Source of the DNA: Mucilaginibacter ginsenosidivorax
GTDB lineage: Bacteria; Bacteroidota; Bacteroidia; Sphingobacteriales; Sphingobacteriaceae
DNA: 64,000 nt
Direction of reading: 5' to 3'
Assembly: GCF_007971525.1 (NCBI RefSeq)
Contig: NZ_CP042437.1
Span: 1,550,001 to 1,614,000 of the forward strand
Position numbers and translations under genes: made by a program. Each line of letters starts with the position of its first letter. Position 1 is the stretch's first letter. Shown here one piece after another: positions 26,201 through 33,901 of this stretch. A model generated the notes under the pieces. It had not been told where the DNA came from. It saw nothing but the letters and a program-made list of their open reading frames with translations, and ran no database searches.

Positions 26201-27352
26201 ACCTATGCCCAGGTAAATGAGGGTATCTTTTGCTAAAAACCTATCCCTTAACGGATCCTGCAGGCTTAACAGAGTAAGAAAAGATATCCCGGTAAGTACC
26301 ATTACCAGGGGTAATATAATTTGATCGGCCTGCGGATAGCGGTAGCTTAACAGGATGTGGATAACAATAAACCCGGCGAAAAAGCTGGCAGCAATAATCC
26401 AATACCATGTATTAAAATCGTCGATGGTACGTACAATAAATGCTTCCTCTTTTTTAAGAATATTGAAATCACGGGTCGACAGCAGCTTAATACTATGTGG
26501 CGACTGCACAAAATTTATCTTCTTGTCGCCATCCAGTTCAACCACACCCTGTGAGCGACCAAACTCGAAGCCTGGCTGCAAGGGTAATAGTTCAAATGCC
26601 TTATCGGTGGGCAAATTTTTAAACTCGTAATTGCCGTTGCCATCGGTTCGGGCAAATGCCGTAAGCGACTGTAATTGTCTTTTTTTATCGGCATTGGCGA
26701 CGAATACTTTTTTTGCTGCTGGCAAGTTTTCGGTGGTAGTGTTTTTAGCAGCTGTTTCCTCATCAGAATAAATACTGTCTCTGGGCAATATCATATTCAG
26801 CCTTACTAAAACACCGGCAACCGGCTGTTCTTTGTGGGTTATTTTGCCGCTAATGCTATAATCGCCCAGGCCAAGGTCGTTCTCTGCGGGAATTTCGGGC
26901 GGGTGATTTTTTTCCTGGCTAAACCGGATGGAGTCATTACCGGTATAACCCAGCAATTCGCGCGAATCCAACACCCGTTGCCTGAACGATTCGCCGCCCT
27001 GCTCTATTGCCTCATCGGCATTAACATAGTATTTGCGTTTATTCAGTTCGCCCGCATTATCAAAAGCGCCAGCGGCGTTTGCCTTGGCGGCAATAACAGA
27101 CTGAATATAGTCTACATCTCTCGGGTCATCAAAATAGTAGCCTTTTTTTAGCAATGCGGCTACATTTCTGGCCCTGTTTGGGGCATTCAGGTTTACGATG
27201 GTGCCATCCTGCAGGCGTTTATCAACATCCGTAAATTTTTGCTGCAAAACCATATATAACCGGCCAAAAAGCATGGCCAGCAAAATACCGGTAAGCAATA
27301 AAAACAATCGCTCCAACCGCCTGCCGGGAACTTTGGGTGTGCCCTTATCCAT
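23276..27352 (-). CDS. Fused SEDS glycosyltransferase (RodA/FtsW) and class B penicillin-binding protein
   Basis: A 1358-residue protein that joins the two halves of a peptidoglycan synthase normally made as separate proteins. Order: one membrane helix (16-34); a periplasmic part with a CarboxypepD_reg-like beta domain (about 163-285); a SEDS domain (about 315-765) with GDLGPAMVI (509-517), the catalytic Asp D660 in EAHTDMILPSIGEEFG, and PFESYGGSS (735-743); a linker (about 800-985); a transpeptidase domain (about 990-1350) with S1068-x-x-K1071 (GSTAK), S1121-N-N1123 and K1283-S-G1285. All key residues are present, so both polymerase and crosslinking activity are expected. Its ATG overlaps the PP2C stop (TAATG). 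Seen: the intact fused frame. Known: SEDS and class B PBP act as a complex. Inferred: control by the neighbouring kinase and phosphatase. Confidence 0.95.
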   Translation of the reverse strand: MDKGTPKVPGRRLERLFLLLTGILLAMLFGRLYMVLQQKFTDVDKRLQDGTIVNLNAPNRARNVAALLKKGYYFDDPRDVDYIQSVIAAKANAAGAFDNAGELNKRKYYVNADEAIEQGGESFRQRVLDSRELLGYTGNDSIRFSQEKNHPPEIPAENDLGLGDYSISGKITHKEQPVAGVLVRLNMILPRDSIYSDEETAAKNTTTENLPAAKKVFVANADKKRQLQSLTAFARTDGNGNYEFKNLPTDKAFELLPLQPGFEFGRSQGVVELDGDKKINFVQSPHSIKLLSTRDFNILKKEEAFIVRTIDDFNTWYWIIAASFFAGFIVIHILLSYRYPQADQIILPLVMVLTGISFLTLLSLQDPLRDRFLAKDTLIYLGIGVGIICVMLFINLRKLTADSGLYRLLVFKHTRSAANGWPWVVVAMGILFSTILFGTGPEGSGVKVNLLGFQPSEIVKYLVIIFLAGFFAANEKFISQYASWSKRLSFFSSALIATLVTLLLFLVLGDLGPAMVICFTFIILFSFSRGDFLPMAGFVVLYVLITWFFDNVWLSAGVTFGILGLVGFWKPKYLSESAVMALIVISAFLTIDKIPGLDKIIPGPVERLVERKAIWQDPWNNEVYGGDQVANGLWAMAGGGLTGEGVGQGFAKTIPEAHTDMILPSIGEEFGWAGMAAVFILFLLFLHRSIIIGRQTGTPLLFYLSAGIGVCTFVQFLLIAGGSIGALPLSGVSLPFESYGGSSLVINLLATGFLLSVSLVKGSQVQMDYITKQQDKNLVPALAAALAGVVLLTVNVSRYSADNKKWVVKPALVADKSGLRMFSYNPRIAILMNKLQAGSLLDRNGLILATSKPELIAKQQKKLAVAGVKDYNLDSAVHKRLERFYPFEEQMFFWTGDVNTGVFNGSTNGYFAEYEHAAELRGFKMPISSYNVKASRYQEDRFLPRGVKEMTVAKKDYSELAPLLLADINGPEVAAFRNRNRDVKLTMDADLQTKIQQSIATDTSLYDNRVSVVVMEANTGDVLVSAQYPLPPVHNWDQLTMSQADQNKLSNWMTTTDLGFTYASQPGSTAKVLTAMSAFNKLGIDASKVTYHVSMEERIRTKGIEPDETGIITMERAIAKSNNVYFIKLANQQHLEEYMVNLYMKTGMFLHGVGGYYYNKPAENDAQEEKWRNLWRKTEFNTKPRYDPNNIHKTRAKGISGMAWGQGELIATPASVARLVSGVANNGVLLANRFVLNVGKTKMPVKAGITLADKPDYAALLKQYMITQSAPKVPILGIAVAGKSGTPERIVKNKSVNDGWYVFFAPEANGKGNMVVCIRVESTKGSSDAVHLAGKHVIPFLLEKGYMKSITDEVVSGE

Positions 27353-28785
27353 TAGTGCTTGATGGCTTTGGGTAACGAATCTATCTTGAACATACCGCCA
27401 AACAACCTGCCCGACACATATTGTTTATCGGGGAAAAGGTAGGTGGTTTGCACAGGCGTTACGCAGTTAATAAACTGTACATATTTTAATACCAGGGCAT
27501 CGTTATGTGTAATAACTCCGGTTTTAAAGCCATCAAATGCCACACTATCCAGCACCACGTATTTACTTTTTGGCGATAGCATGAAAGCCGCACCTTTATA
27601 ACCCGAATCGGGTTTAAAAACAATTTTTCCTTTTGCCTTTATGTACAGGCTATCCCTGCCAATAAAAATGGAATCGCTTAAAACTATGGGCTCCTTAAAG
27701 TCAGTGGCCGAAAGTATAAGGGTGTTTCCTTTTAATTTGTTCAGCGTATCCTGTAGCTTTATTTCGCCCGCACTTTTCGGCCTGGTAACAGGCCTGGCGA
27801 CTACCGGTTTTGTTTCGTCGTGCTTTAGCTGCTGGTTTATCCAGTATTGCCACACAAATCCGCATAAAACTACCAATAACAATATGGCAAGCAAAGCAAC
27901 AGCGGTTCGGTTGCTTTTTTGCTTTACAGGCACAGTTTCGGGCCCATCGTGTAATTTAGGGCGATGTTTAGGATCAATAATCTCTTCGGCAACCTTAGCC
28001 GAAGCCACCGGCCGGGTTACATTATGGACACGCGGCACCTTGTTGTTATGTACCAGCACCACGGTTACGTTATCTTTGCCGCCTTTATTATTGGCTGCCT
28101 GTATCAGCTTAGTTGCCTTATCTTCCAATTCGCCGGCGCCGGTCAGGATACTTTTTATCAGGTTTTTATCAACCAGGTCGGTAAGGCCATCGCTGCAAAC
28201 CAATAACATATCGCCGGGCAAAAACGGCGAATGACCTGTTTCTACAAAGTCGGCTTCTTTAGCAATATTAGGGTCAAAGCCAAGCGCCTTGTTAATTTCA
28301 TTGCGCTTAGGATGATCCATGGCGGCTTCTTCGCTTAACCGGCCCGAATCTTCCAGGAAGCCCACGAAAGAGTGGTCTTTTGAAATTTTAATGAGCGAAT
28401 TATCGCGCAGCAAGTACAAACGGGTATCGCCCACGTGGGCGTAATGAAACTGGTTATTCTCCAGGTCCACCACCGCAAGCGTAAGTACGCAGGCCATGTT
28501 TTGCAGTTCCTTATCTGCTATTTTTTTATCATAAATTTGTTTGTTGGCATCAATAAAAGTATTCACCAACAAGGCGCTCACATTGCCGGCGATGTACGAT
28601 AGATCTTTAATAATGGTCTCGCGCGCAATTTCGGCAGCAACCTCGCCGCCTACATATCCGCCAACTCCATCAATTACACAGGCCAAAATAAAATTGCCAT
28701 CATCGGCTTTTTGGGCAATAAAGGCATCCTCGTTATTATCCCGCTGCCTGCCGGTATCGGTTAGTCCAAAAAAATTATTTGCCAT
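27352..28785 (-). CDS. PP2C-type Ser/Thr phosphatase with membrane anchor
   Basis: A 477-residue protein. The PP2C domain covers about 1-246 with the metal-binding residues E19-D20 (NNEDAF), D39-G40 (VIDGVGG), D199 (CSDG) and D238 (GKDNVTVVLV), plus HVGDTRLYLL. A single membrane helix follows (294-316, AVALLAILLLVVLCGFVW). The C-terminal 160 residues lie outside the membrane and look like short beta-helix turns (GRDSLYIKAKGKIVFKPDSGYKG). This layout, a cytoplasmic PP2C with an outside domain, is like actinobacterial PstP. It should reverse the action of the kinase encoded in the same operon. Its start lies inside the end of the 31-residue gene, and its stop overlaps the SEDS-PBP start. Confidence 0.93.
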   Translation of the reverse strand: MANNFFGLTDTGRQRDNNEDAFIAQKADDGNFILACVIDGVGGYVGGEVAAEIARETIIKDLSYIAGNVSALLVNTFIDANKQIYDKKIADKELQNMACVLTLAVVDLENNQFHYAHVGDTRLYLLRDNSLIKISKDHSFVGFLEDSGRLSEEAAMDHPKRNEINKALGFDPNIAKEADFVETGHSPFLPGDMLLVCSDGLTDLVDKNLIKSILTGAGELEDKATKLIQAANNKGGKDNVTVVLVHNNKVPRVHNVTRPVASAKVAEEIIDPKHRPKLHDGPETVPVKQKSNRTAVALLAILLLVVLCGFVWQYWINQQLKHDETKPVVARPVTRPKSAGEIKLQDTLNKLKGNTLILSATDFKEPIVLSDSIFIGRDSLYIKAKGKIVFKPDSGYKGAAFMLSPKSKYVVLDSVAFDGFKTGVITHNDALVLKYVQFINCVTPVQTTYLFPDKQYVSGRLFGGMFKIDSLPKAIKH

Positions 28786-28870
28786 GGCTTGATCTTTTTA
28801 TGTCGATAAAATGGGCCAGCAATAGCAAAACACATATTGCCAGTAAGCCTATTGATAATATTTGTGACAT
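28775..28870 (-). CDS. 31-residue one-helix membrane protein in the kinase operon
   Basis: The product starts MSQILSIGLLAICVLLLLAH and ends FIDIKRSSHGK. One hydrophobic helix (residues 4-20) followed by a basic tail indicates an N-out/C-in single-pass membrane peptide. The ATG (28870-28868) overlaps the stop of the preceding gene as TAATG, and the last 11 bases overlap the start of the PP2C gene in another frame. Such tight coupling on both sides supports real translation. It could be a small regulator or a subunit of the kinase/phosphatase/synthase complex. I recognise no family, and such a short frame can occur by chance. Confidence 0.55.
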   Translation of the reverse strand: MSQILSIGLLAICVLLLLAHFIDIKRSSHGK

Positions 28871-29832
28871 TACGCTTCGGGTTTAAATATGTTGATGCCT
28901 ATGATGCCATTCAGCAATATTTTTGAGTTAAAAGGCAATTCCACCCATTGTGGCGAGTTTACATCGCTGCGGGTAATCTCCTGCTCGTTAATCATGGTCA
29001 ATTCGCCAAATGACGATAGATAGAGCTTGCCATCGGCTTTATTCATGCGGATGCGCAGGTGCGGGGTATTTACCCAATCGCTCGGAATTTTAAACACGGC
29101 AGCGTCTTCGCGCGTTTCTTCGTTGCCCGATACTACAATATCTTCATTTTTCATCAGGAATTCCACCTTACGGCCTACAAACTGCTTATCGGGCATAATG
29201 GTATCCAACCGGGCCAATACGGCCTGGCCGGGTTTTACCACGTCCTTTTCATTATAATGCAAGTCGTTAGCGTAAGGTAGTTCGTAATAACCTTCGCTGT
29301 AATAGGTAAAGCCTCTTAAAATGTCATTGCTGATATCTAAAGTTTGGGCAACACCGGTATGGCGGGGTATAAAGGTTACCCGCAGGTTTTCTTCTTTTTT
29401 ATTGCTCCCGGGCAACAGTTTGCCTATAAAGCCCTTGTCTCCCTTTTTATAATCGGGATGTGATACCAGCCTGAACACCCATTTTGAACTTGATGGTTCA
29501 ACCTTTTTGCCCACTTCCTGGTGTTCGCGCAGCAGTTCATAAAACTTTTTTACCGATTCATGTACAATAATGCCAAACAAGCCCGAACGGTTGTTGATAA
29601 ACTCCTGGTAGTCTTCTTCGTTAAAGCTGATAATATATTCGTGATAAAAAACAACCCTGTCGGCAAACGAAAGCTGGGTGATAGACTCTTTAAATTTTTC
29701 GGTGATGTACATGTAAACATCATCGGGAGTGAGCGTTTTATTTGCTACAGCAGCCACCGCGGCGGCCTTCCCATTCGGCAGAAACCAGTCCTGCAGACCT
29801 ATTTTTTGCCAAAATGTAGATTTAGATTCCAT
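28870..29832 (-). CDS. Cytoplasmic protein of the kinase operon, possible FhaA-like N-terminal domain
   Basis: A 320-residue soluble protein without signal peptide or membrane helix. Residues about 35-135 (VYMYITEKFKESIT, HEYIISFNEEDYQEF, VKKFYELLREHQEVGKK) resemble in pattern the N-terminal DUF3662-type domain of mycobacterial FhaA, where a similar strand-helix segment follows. The C-terminal 100 residues are beta-rich (VEFLMKNEDIVVSGNEETR, LYLSSFGELTMINEQEI) and might be a degenerate FHA-like domain; no GR or SxxH motif is visible. Its start lies 35 bp after the kinase stop, and its stop overlaps the 31-residue gene. I infer an adaptor in the kinase pathway, with low certainty about the domain match. 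Confidence 0.75.
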   Translation of the reverse strand: MESKSTFWQKIGLQDWFLPNGKAAAVAAVANKTLTPDDVYMYITEKFKESITQLSFADRVVFYHEYIISFNEEDYQEFINNRSGLFGIIVHESVKKFYELLREHQEVGKKVEPSSSKWVFRLVSHPDYKKGDKGFIGKLLPGSNKKEENLRVTFIPRHTGVAQTLDISNDILRGFTYYSEGYYELPYANDLHYNEKDVVKPGQAVLARLDTIMPDKQFVGRKVEFLMKNEDIVVSGNEETREDAAVFKIPSDWVNTPHLRIRMNKADGKLYLSSFGELTMINEQEITRSDVNSPQWVELPFNSKILLNGIIGINIFKPEA

Positions 29833-29867
29833 TAGGTAAATCTTTTTTAGATGTTAATTATCATTAA

Positions 29868-31304
29868 CTAAAAACTCAACTTTGATGTATCAGCGTTTTT
29901 TATGCTATCACGGTAAAACTGCGGGTCGGATTTAGACTTGTGTTTTACGCCACGAAGTATAGAATCTGCCAATGAATCCACCTCGGGCGGAATGCTGGCA
30001 GCGCCATCATTGTTAACCGGCTGTGTTTCTTCATGGGTATCCTTTTTAACCTGGCTATCTGGCCTGGCCTGGGTACTACCCTGGCTTAACGTATCCCTTG
30101 GCGGCGTTGTTGATTTAAAAAATGTATTGTAAATGCCCTTGCGATGCTTAATGGCCATAACAGACGAAAACCCGGTTAAGGCAACCAACACTACAATTAA
30201 ACTAATAAACAGCGGTTTAGAAATGCGTACCGCATGCTTGCCTACAACAACAGGCGTTTCGGTGCCGGGGTTTACAACATGCACGCCCCTTGCACTTTCG
30301 GCCTCCTGGTAATAAAGTAACAACCCTTGCAGGCGCTCATTTTCTTTTAACAATACCGAAGCATTCCAGGAATCGTCAACATCTGTACTGTTTACTGCCG
30401 ATATACTGCTATATACCAAAACCTCCTGCAGCTCGATGCCATTGGCATAACGGTTTTCGGGCTCTTTTTCAAGGCATTTGGCAACAATTTTAAGCAGCCA
30501 TGCAGGCACCTGCATTTCATGCTGCTTCTTTTCCTCAGTCCAACCCGCAGGTAAATTCTTTTTGCGCAGTTCCATTACATCCGGAACCTGCTTTTCCATA
30601 TGGGCCAGCATTACCGCATTGCGGGAGGTTTCGCCGTTATCATTAAGCGGAAAAGGTACCTGGCCGCCAATCAATTCATACAGGATAATGCCATAGCTGT
30701 ACACGTCGGTCTGAAAATACATCAGCCCTTCATTTTGCTCAGGCGCCATAAATTCAATAGCCCCGGCATGCCTGATACTGGTTCGGCGCTGATCGTCAGA
30801 CATAGCCGAAAGGCCAAAATCAAGCAGCACATAATTACCCGTATGGATATTGAACTTTACGTTATTGCTTTTAATATCACCATGTTTAACCGATACCTTG
30901 TGGCAATGCGAGAGTGCGTTGGCCAGTTGATCGGCCAGTTTAATGATTTCCTTGATGGTAAAAATGGCCTCATGCGGTGGCTTAAGTAAGTCTTCCAGAT
31001 CGGGACCATCAATATATTCCATCTCGATAAAGGGGAACGAGCCGCTTTCCGTAATACCCGAATTGAGGATTTTGACCACATTGGGGTTCGGCTCTTCGTT
31101 TACCTTTTTTAGTTTTTCAACCTCGTTCTGAAAATTTCTGAAATTTTTATCGTCGGTACTCTCCGTATGGATTGGGGTGGGTAATAATTTTACCGCTGTA
31201 ATGATAGGGCCATAGCGCCTGCCTTTATAAACAGAGCCTTGTCCGCCCGTTCGCAAAGCCCCCATATTCTCCAAACCTTCGGTAATTGTAAATACTTTGC
31301 TCAT
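29868..31304 (-). CDS. Membrane-anchored Ser/Thr protein kinase
   Basis: A 478-residue Hanks-type kinase. The kinase domain covers about 10-300: glycine loop G20-G-Q-G23, K39 (AVKLL), E61 (NEVEKL), catalytic loop H141-G-D-I-K-S-N-N148, DFG 162-164 and APEQ 187-190. All catalytic residues are present; HGD in place of HRD makes it a non-RD kinase, so activation-loop phosphorylation may not be needed. A region of low complexity, one membrane helix (364-386, PLFISLIVVLVALTGFSSVM) and a Ser/Thr/Pro-rich outer tail of 90 residues follow. There are no PASTA repeats, unlike PknB. It is the first gene of the operon with the FHA, PP2C and SEDS-PBP genes, and probably phosphorylates one or more of these. 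Confidence 0.93.
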   Translation of the reverse strand: MSKVFTITEGLENMGALRTGGQGSVYKGRRYGPIITAVKLLPTPIHTESTDDKNFRNFQNEVEKLKKVNEEPNPNVVKILNSGITESGSFPFIEMEYIDGPDLEDLLKPPHEAIFTIKEIIKLADQLANALSHCHKVSVKHGDIKSNNVKFNIHTGNYVLLDFGLSAMSDDQRRTSIRHAGAIEFMAPEQNEGLMYFQTDVYSYGIILYELIGGQVPFPLNDNGETSRNAVMLAHMEKQVPDVMELRKKNLPAGWTEEKKQHEMQVPAWLLKIVAKCLEKEPENRYANGIELQEVLVYSSISAVNSTDVDDSWNASVLLKENERLQGLLLYYQEAESARGVHVVNPGTETPVVVGKHAVRISKPLFISLIVVLVALTGFSSVMAIKHRKGIYNTFFKSTTPPRDTLSQGSTQARPDSQVKKDTHEETQPVNNDGAASIPPEVDSLADSILRGVKHKSKSDPQFYRDSIKNADTSKLSF

Positions 31305-31421
31305 TGAGTTATACTTGCAGTGCTGTAAACATAAATAACAATTGATTAAACTTTGTTATTTGAACATAACGCACATGTTGGCGTTTGGTTATAAAAATAT
31401 GAAAAAAAGTGCGGATGATCG

Positions 31422-31530
31422 ATTTGAAAATTTGAGGATTTGAAAATTTGAAAATGAAAATGGGACAATGTGCGGATGATTATCCATTGAAAACAATCTC
31501 CATCATTTTCAAATCCTCAAATTTTCAAAT
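31422..31530. repeat. 26-bp perfect inverted repeat, AT-rich
   Basis: The 26 bases at 31422-31447 (beginning ATTTGAAAATTTGAGG) return as a perfect inverse at 31505-31530, with a 57-base loop. GTGCGGATGAT occurs twice in the left half (31410 and 31470). It lies between the stop region of the hexosaminidase gene (31545) and the promoter region of the kinase operon. The words TTTGAAAAT and GTGCGGATG tie it to the repeats near 20730 and 21710. Confidence 0.8.
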
Positions 31531-31544
31531 TCTCAAATAACTCA

Positions 31545-33839
31545 TCAGTTCACAACTATCTCGTCTACCAATAACCACGCCTTGGCGCCGGCAATATATT
31601 CGCCAGGCGGGATAATGTCTTTGTTGATGCCCTTTAACCTTACATAACGTGCCTGGGTGGGTTTAATATCAGCTTTTACCGTGTTAATGCCGTTGGCCTT
31701 AAACTCGGTTTGGCGGTAAACTTCGGTATAGTTTTTTCCATCTGCAGATACTTCAAACGTAAGCAGTGTTGGTTCCCACATTTTTTGCCAGTGGTATTTT
31801 AAAATATTGATGCCTAATTGTGATATTGTTTGAACCGAACCCAGGTCGACCACGGCATCCAGGTCATTGCCGTTGAAGCCATACCATTGGCCGTCGTTGT
31901 ATAGTTTGCTGCCGAAAACACCGTTTACCAAGCCGAAAGTGTCGCCGGGGTTGTAAGCTCCCTGCGGCTGGTTGGCAAGTGTTACAGTTTTACCGATAGC
32001 TTTGTGGATTCTAAAGCCTTTTTCATATATCCGTCCTGCTAATTTGCCGTGGCTAAAAACGGCTGCCTTTAGCGTACCCGAGTGGGTTATAGTTAGGGCC
32101 TTACTATACCATTTGCTGTATAAACCAGGTATCGAGCCATCTGTAGTGTACATGATCCGGCTATTAGGCAAAGTTGTAGTTAAACCAATTGATACCTGGT
32201 GATCTGCGGTTTCACTTACGTTATCGGTTATCTCATCGAAAGTGTAAGCCGCATTAATATTGAGCTTTTTGAGCATCGGCTGCTCATACCTTAACCGCCT
32301 CAAAAAGCCATCATAGTCCTTATTTTCCTTAGCCGACCAGGCCACTTCGGCCAACGCCAGCATCCTGGGGAACAGTTGCCGCTCGGCCCGGGCGGGGCTG
32401 GGCAGGTATTCGCTCCAGGCATTGGCTTGCACGCCTTTGATGTATTTGGCTTCATCGCCGGATAATTCTTTTGTTAAAGGTTCGTAATTGTACACTTTGC
32501 TTAGCGGGGTATAGCCACCGGCTGTTATGGGTTCGCCCGGATATAACGACTGATAATAGTCCAGGTAAACATATTTTTCGGGCGTCATGATGGCATTGTG
32601 GTGTTGTTTGGCAGCTGCTATGCCGCCTTCCTCGCCAGTCCAGCTCATTACTGTTGCGCCGGGGGTTAAACCGCCTTCCAATATCTCGTCCCAACCAATA
32701 ATCTGCCTGCCTTTGCTGTTCAGATATTTTTCCATGCGGCCTATAAAATAGCTTTGCAGTTCATGCTCGTCTTTTAAATGCTCATCCTTAATGCGTTTCT
32801 GGCATTTGGGGCAAGTTTTCCATTTAGTTTTGGGGCATTCATCGCCACCAATATGAATATATTTTGAAGGAAACAGTGGCAGCACTTCGTCAAGTACGTT
32901 TTGCAGAAAGGTAAAGGTTTCATCGTTACCGGCACAATATACGTCATCAAAAATGCCCCAATAAGTAGCCGTTTTATAAGTGCCGCCCGTGCAACCCAGT
33001 TGCGGGTAAGCTGCCAATGCCGCCAGCGCGTGCCCCGGCATTTCAATTTCCGGGATAATGGTGATATGCCTGTCTGTTGCATATTTTACGATGGCTTTAA
33101 CCTCCTGCTGGGTGTAGTAACCGCCATACCGTTTGCCATCAAAAAGGTGCGGGCTATCACGCTTGTGGCCTATTATGGTTTCATCCCTGTAGGCCGAAAT
33201 GCTTTGTAAAAGCGGGTACTTTTTTATTTCGATGCGCCAGCCCTGGTCGTCGGTGAGGTGCCAGTGAAAGGTATTGATCTTGTACAGGGCCAGCATATCA
33301 ATCCACTTTTTGATATCATCGGCAGCAAAAAAGTGGCGACTTACATCTAAAAGCATGCCCCGGTACGCAAAACGGGGATAATCATCAACGGTGCAAGCCT
33401 GTACGGCAGCTTTGCCATTAGTGGTACGAATGAGTTGCATAAGCGATTGCAAGGCATAAAATATACCCGCCTCGTCGTGCCCTGTAATGATAATTTGTCT
33501 TGGCCTTACCGTTAAACGGTACCCCTCTTCCTGCGGTATTTGTAAAGTATCTATACTGATACTGATATCCGAAAATAGCTTCTTGCTGTTAAACAATAAA
33601 CTATCGCCCGAAACCGATTTTAAGTATCGCCTAAAAAATGCGAAGTTTTCGGCGTTCACATGATCAACCAGGTTTATTGTTGTAATATCTGAAAATATAA
33701 ACGCCCCCACCCCTTTGGTAATTTTACGAGGCTGCGGTATAACGCCCTGCTGTTTTATTTGTGCCGATGAATAACCGGCAATTAATATCAGGCTTAGCGT
33801 AGTTAACAGAAATTCGTATGAGGGTATCAGCTTTATCAT
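31545..33839 (-). CDS. Beta-N-acetylhexosaminidase, GH20
   Basis: A 764-residue exported enzyme. A signal peptide (ending SAQ27) is followed by the GH20b N-terminal domain (about 30-150) and the catalytic barrel (about 155-520) with RGMLLDVSRHF, FHWHLTDDQGWR and the catalytic pair D333-E334 in HIGGDECPKTKW. The C-terminus has a chitobiase-C-like segment and a galactose-binding F5/8-type-C-like domain (about 625-764, DAVVDLGSVQTISQLGI, TFEVSADGKNYTEV). It releases terminal GlcNAc or GalNAc from glycans, chitin fragments or wall muropeptides, in the periplasm or outside. It lies downstream of the amidase gene on the same strand (62-bp gap). Confidence 0.95.
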   Translation of the reverse strand: MIKLIPSYEFLLTTLSLILIAGYSSAQIKQQGVIPQPRKITKGVGAFIFSDITTINLVDHVNAENFAFFRRYLKSVSGDSLLFNSKKLFSDISISIDTLQIPQEEGYRLTVRPRQIIITGHDEAGIFYALQSLMQLIRTTNGKAAVQACTVDDYPRFAYRGMLLDVSRHFFAADDIKKWIDMLALYKINTFHWHLTDDQGWRIEIKKYPLLQSISAYRDETIIGHKRDSPHLFDGKRYGGYYTQQEVKAIVKYATDRHITIIPEIEMPGHALAALAAYPQLGCTGGTYKTATYWGIFDDVYCAGNDETFTFLQNVLDEVLPLFPSKYIHIGGDECPKTKWKTCPKCQKRIKDEHLKDEHELQSYFIGRMEKYLNSKGRQIIGWDEILEGGLTPGATVMSWTGEEGGIAAAKQHHNAIMTPEKYVYLDYYQSLYPGEPITAGGYTPLSKVYNYEPLTKELSGDEAKYIKGVQANAWSEYLPSPARAERQLFPRMLALAEVAWSAKENKDYDGFLRRLRYEQPMLKKLNINAAYTFDEITDNVSETADHQVSIGLTTTLPNSRIMYTTDGSIPGLYSKWYSKALTITHSGTLKAAVFSHGKLAGRIYEKGFRIHKAIGKTVTLANQPQGAYNPGDTFGLVNGVFGSKLYNDGQWYGFNGNDLDAVVDLGSVQTISQLGINILKYHWQKMWEPTLLTFEVSADGKNYTEVYRQTEFKANGINTVKADIKPTQARYVRLKGINKDIIPPGEYIAGAKAWLLVDEIVVN

Positions 33840-33901
33840 AAATAGGAATTTGCAGAGCCTAATATAGCTGATTATAAGTATTTACACAGTAAAGATGAAA
33901 A

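Noticed and set aside
27641..28234. Open frame of 197 codons opposite the PP2C gene
   Set aside because: Shadow of the phosphatase; Ser/Leu/Thr-rich with no motif.
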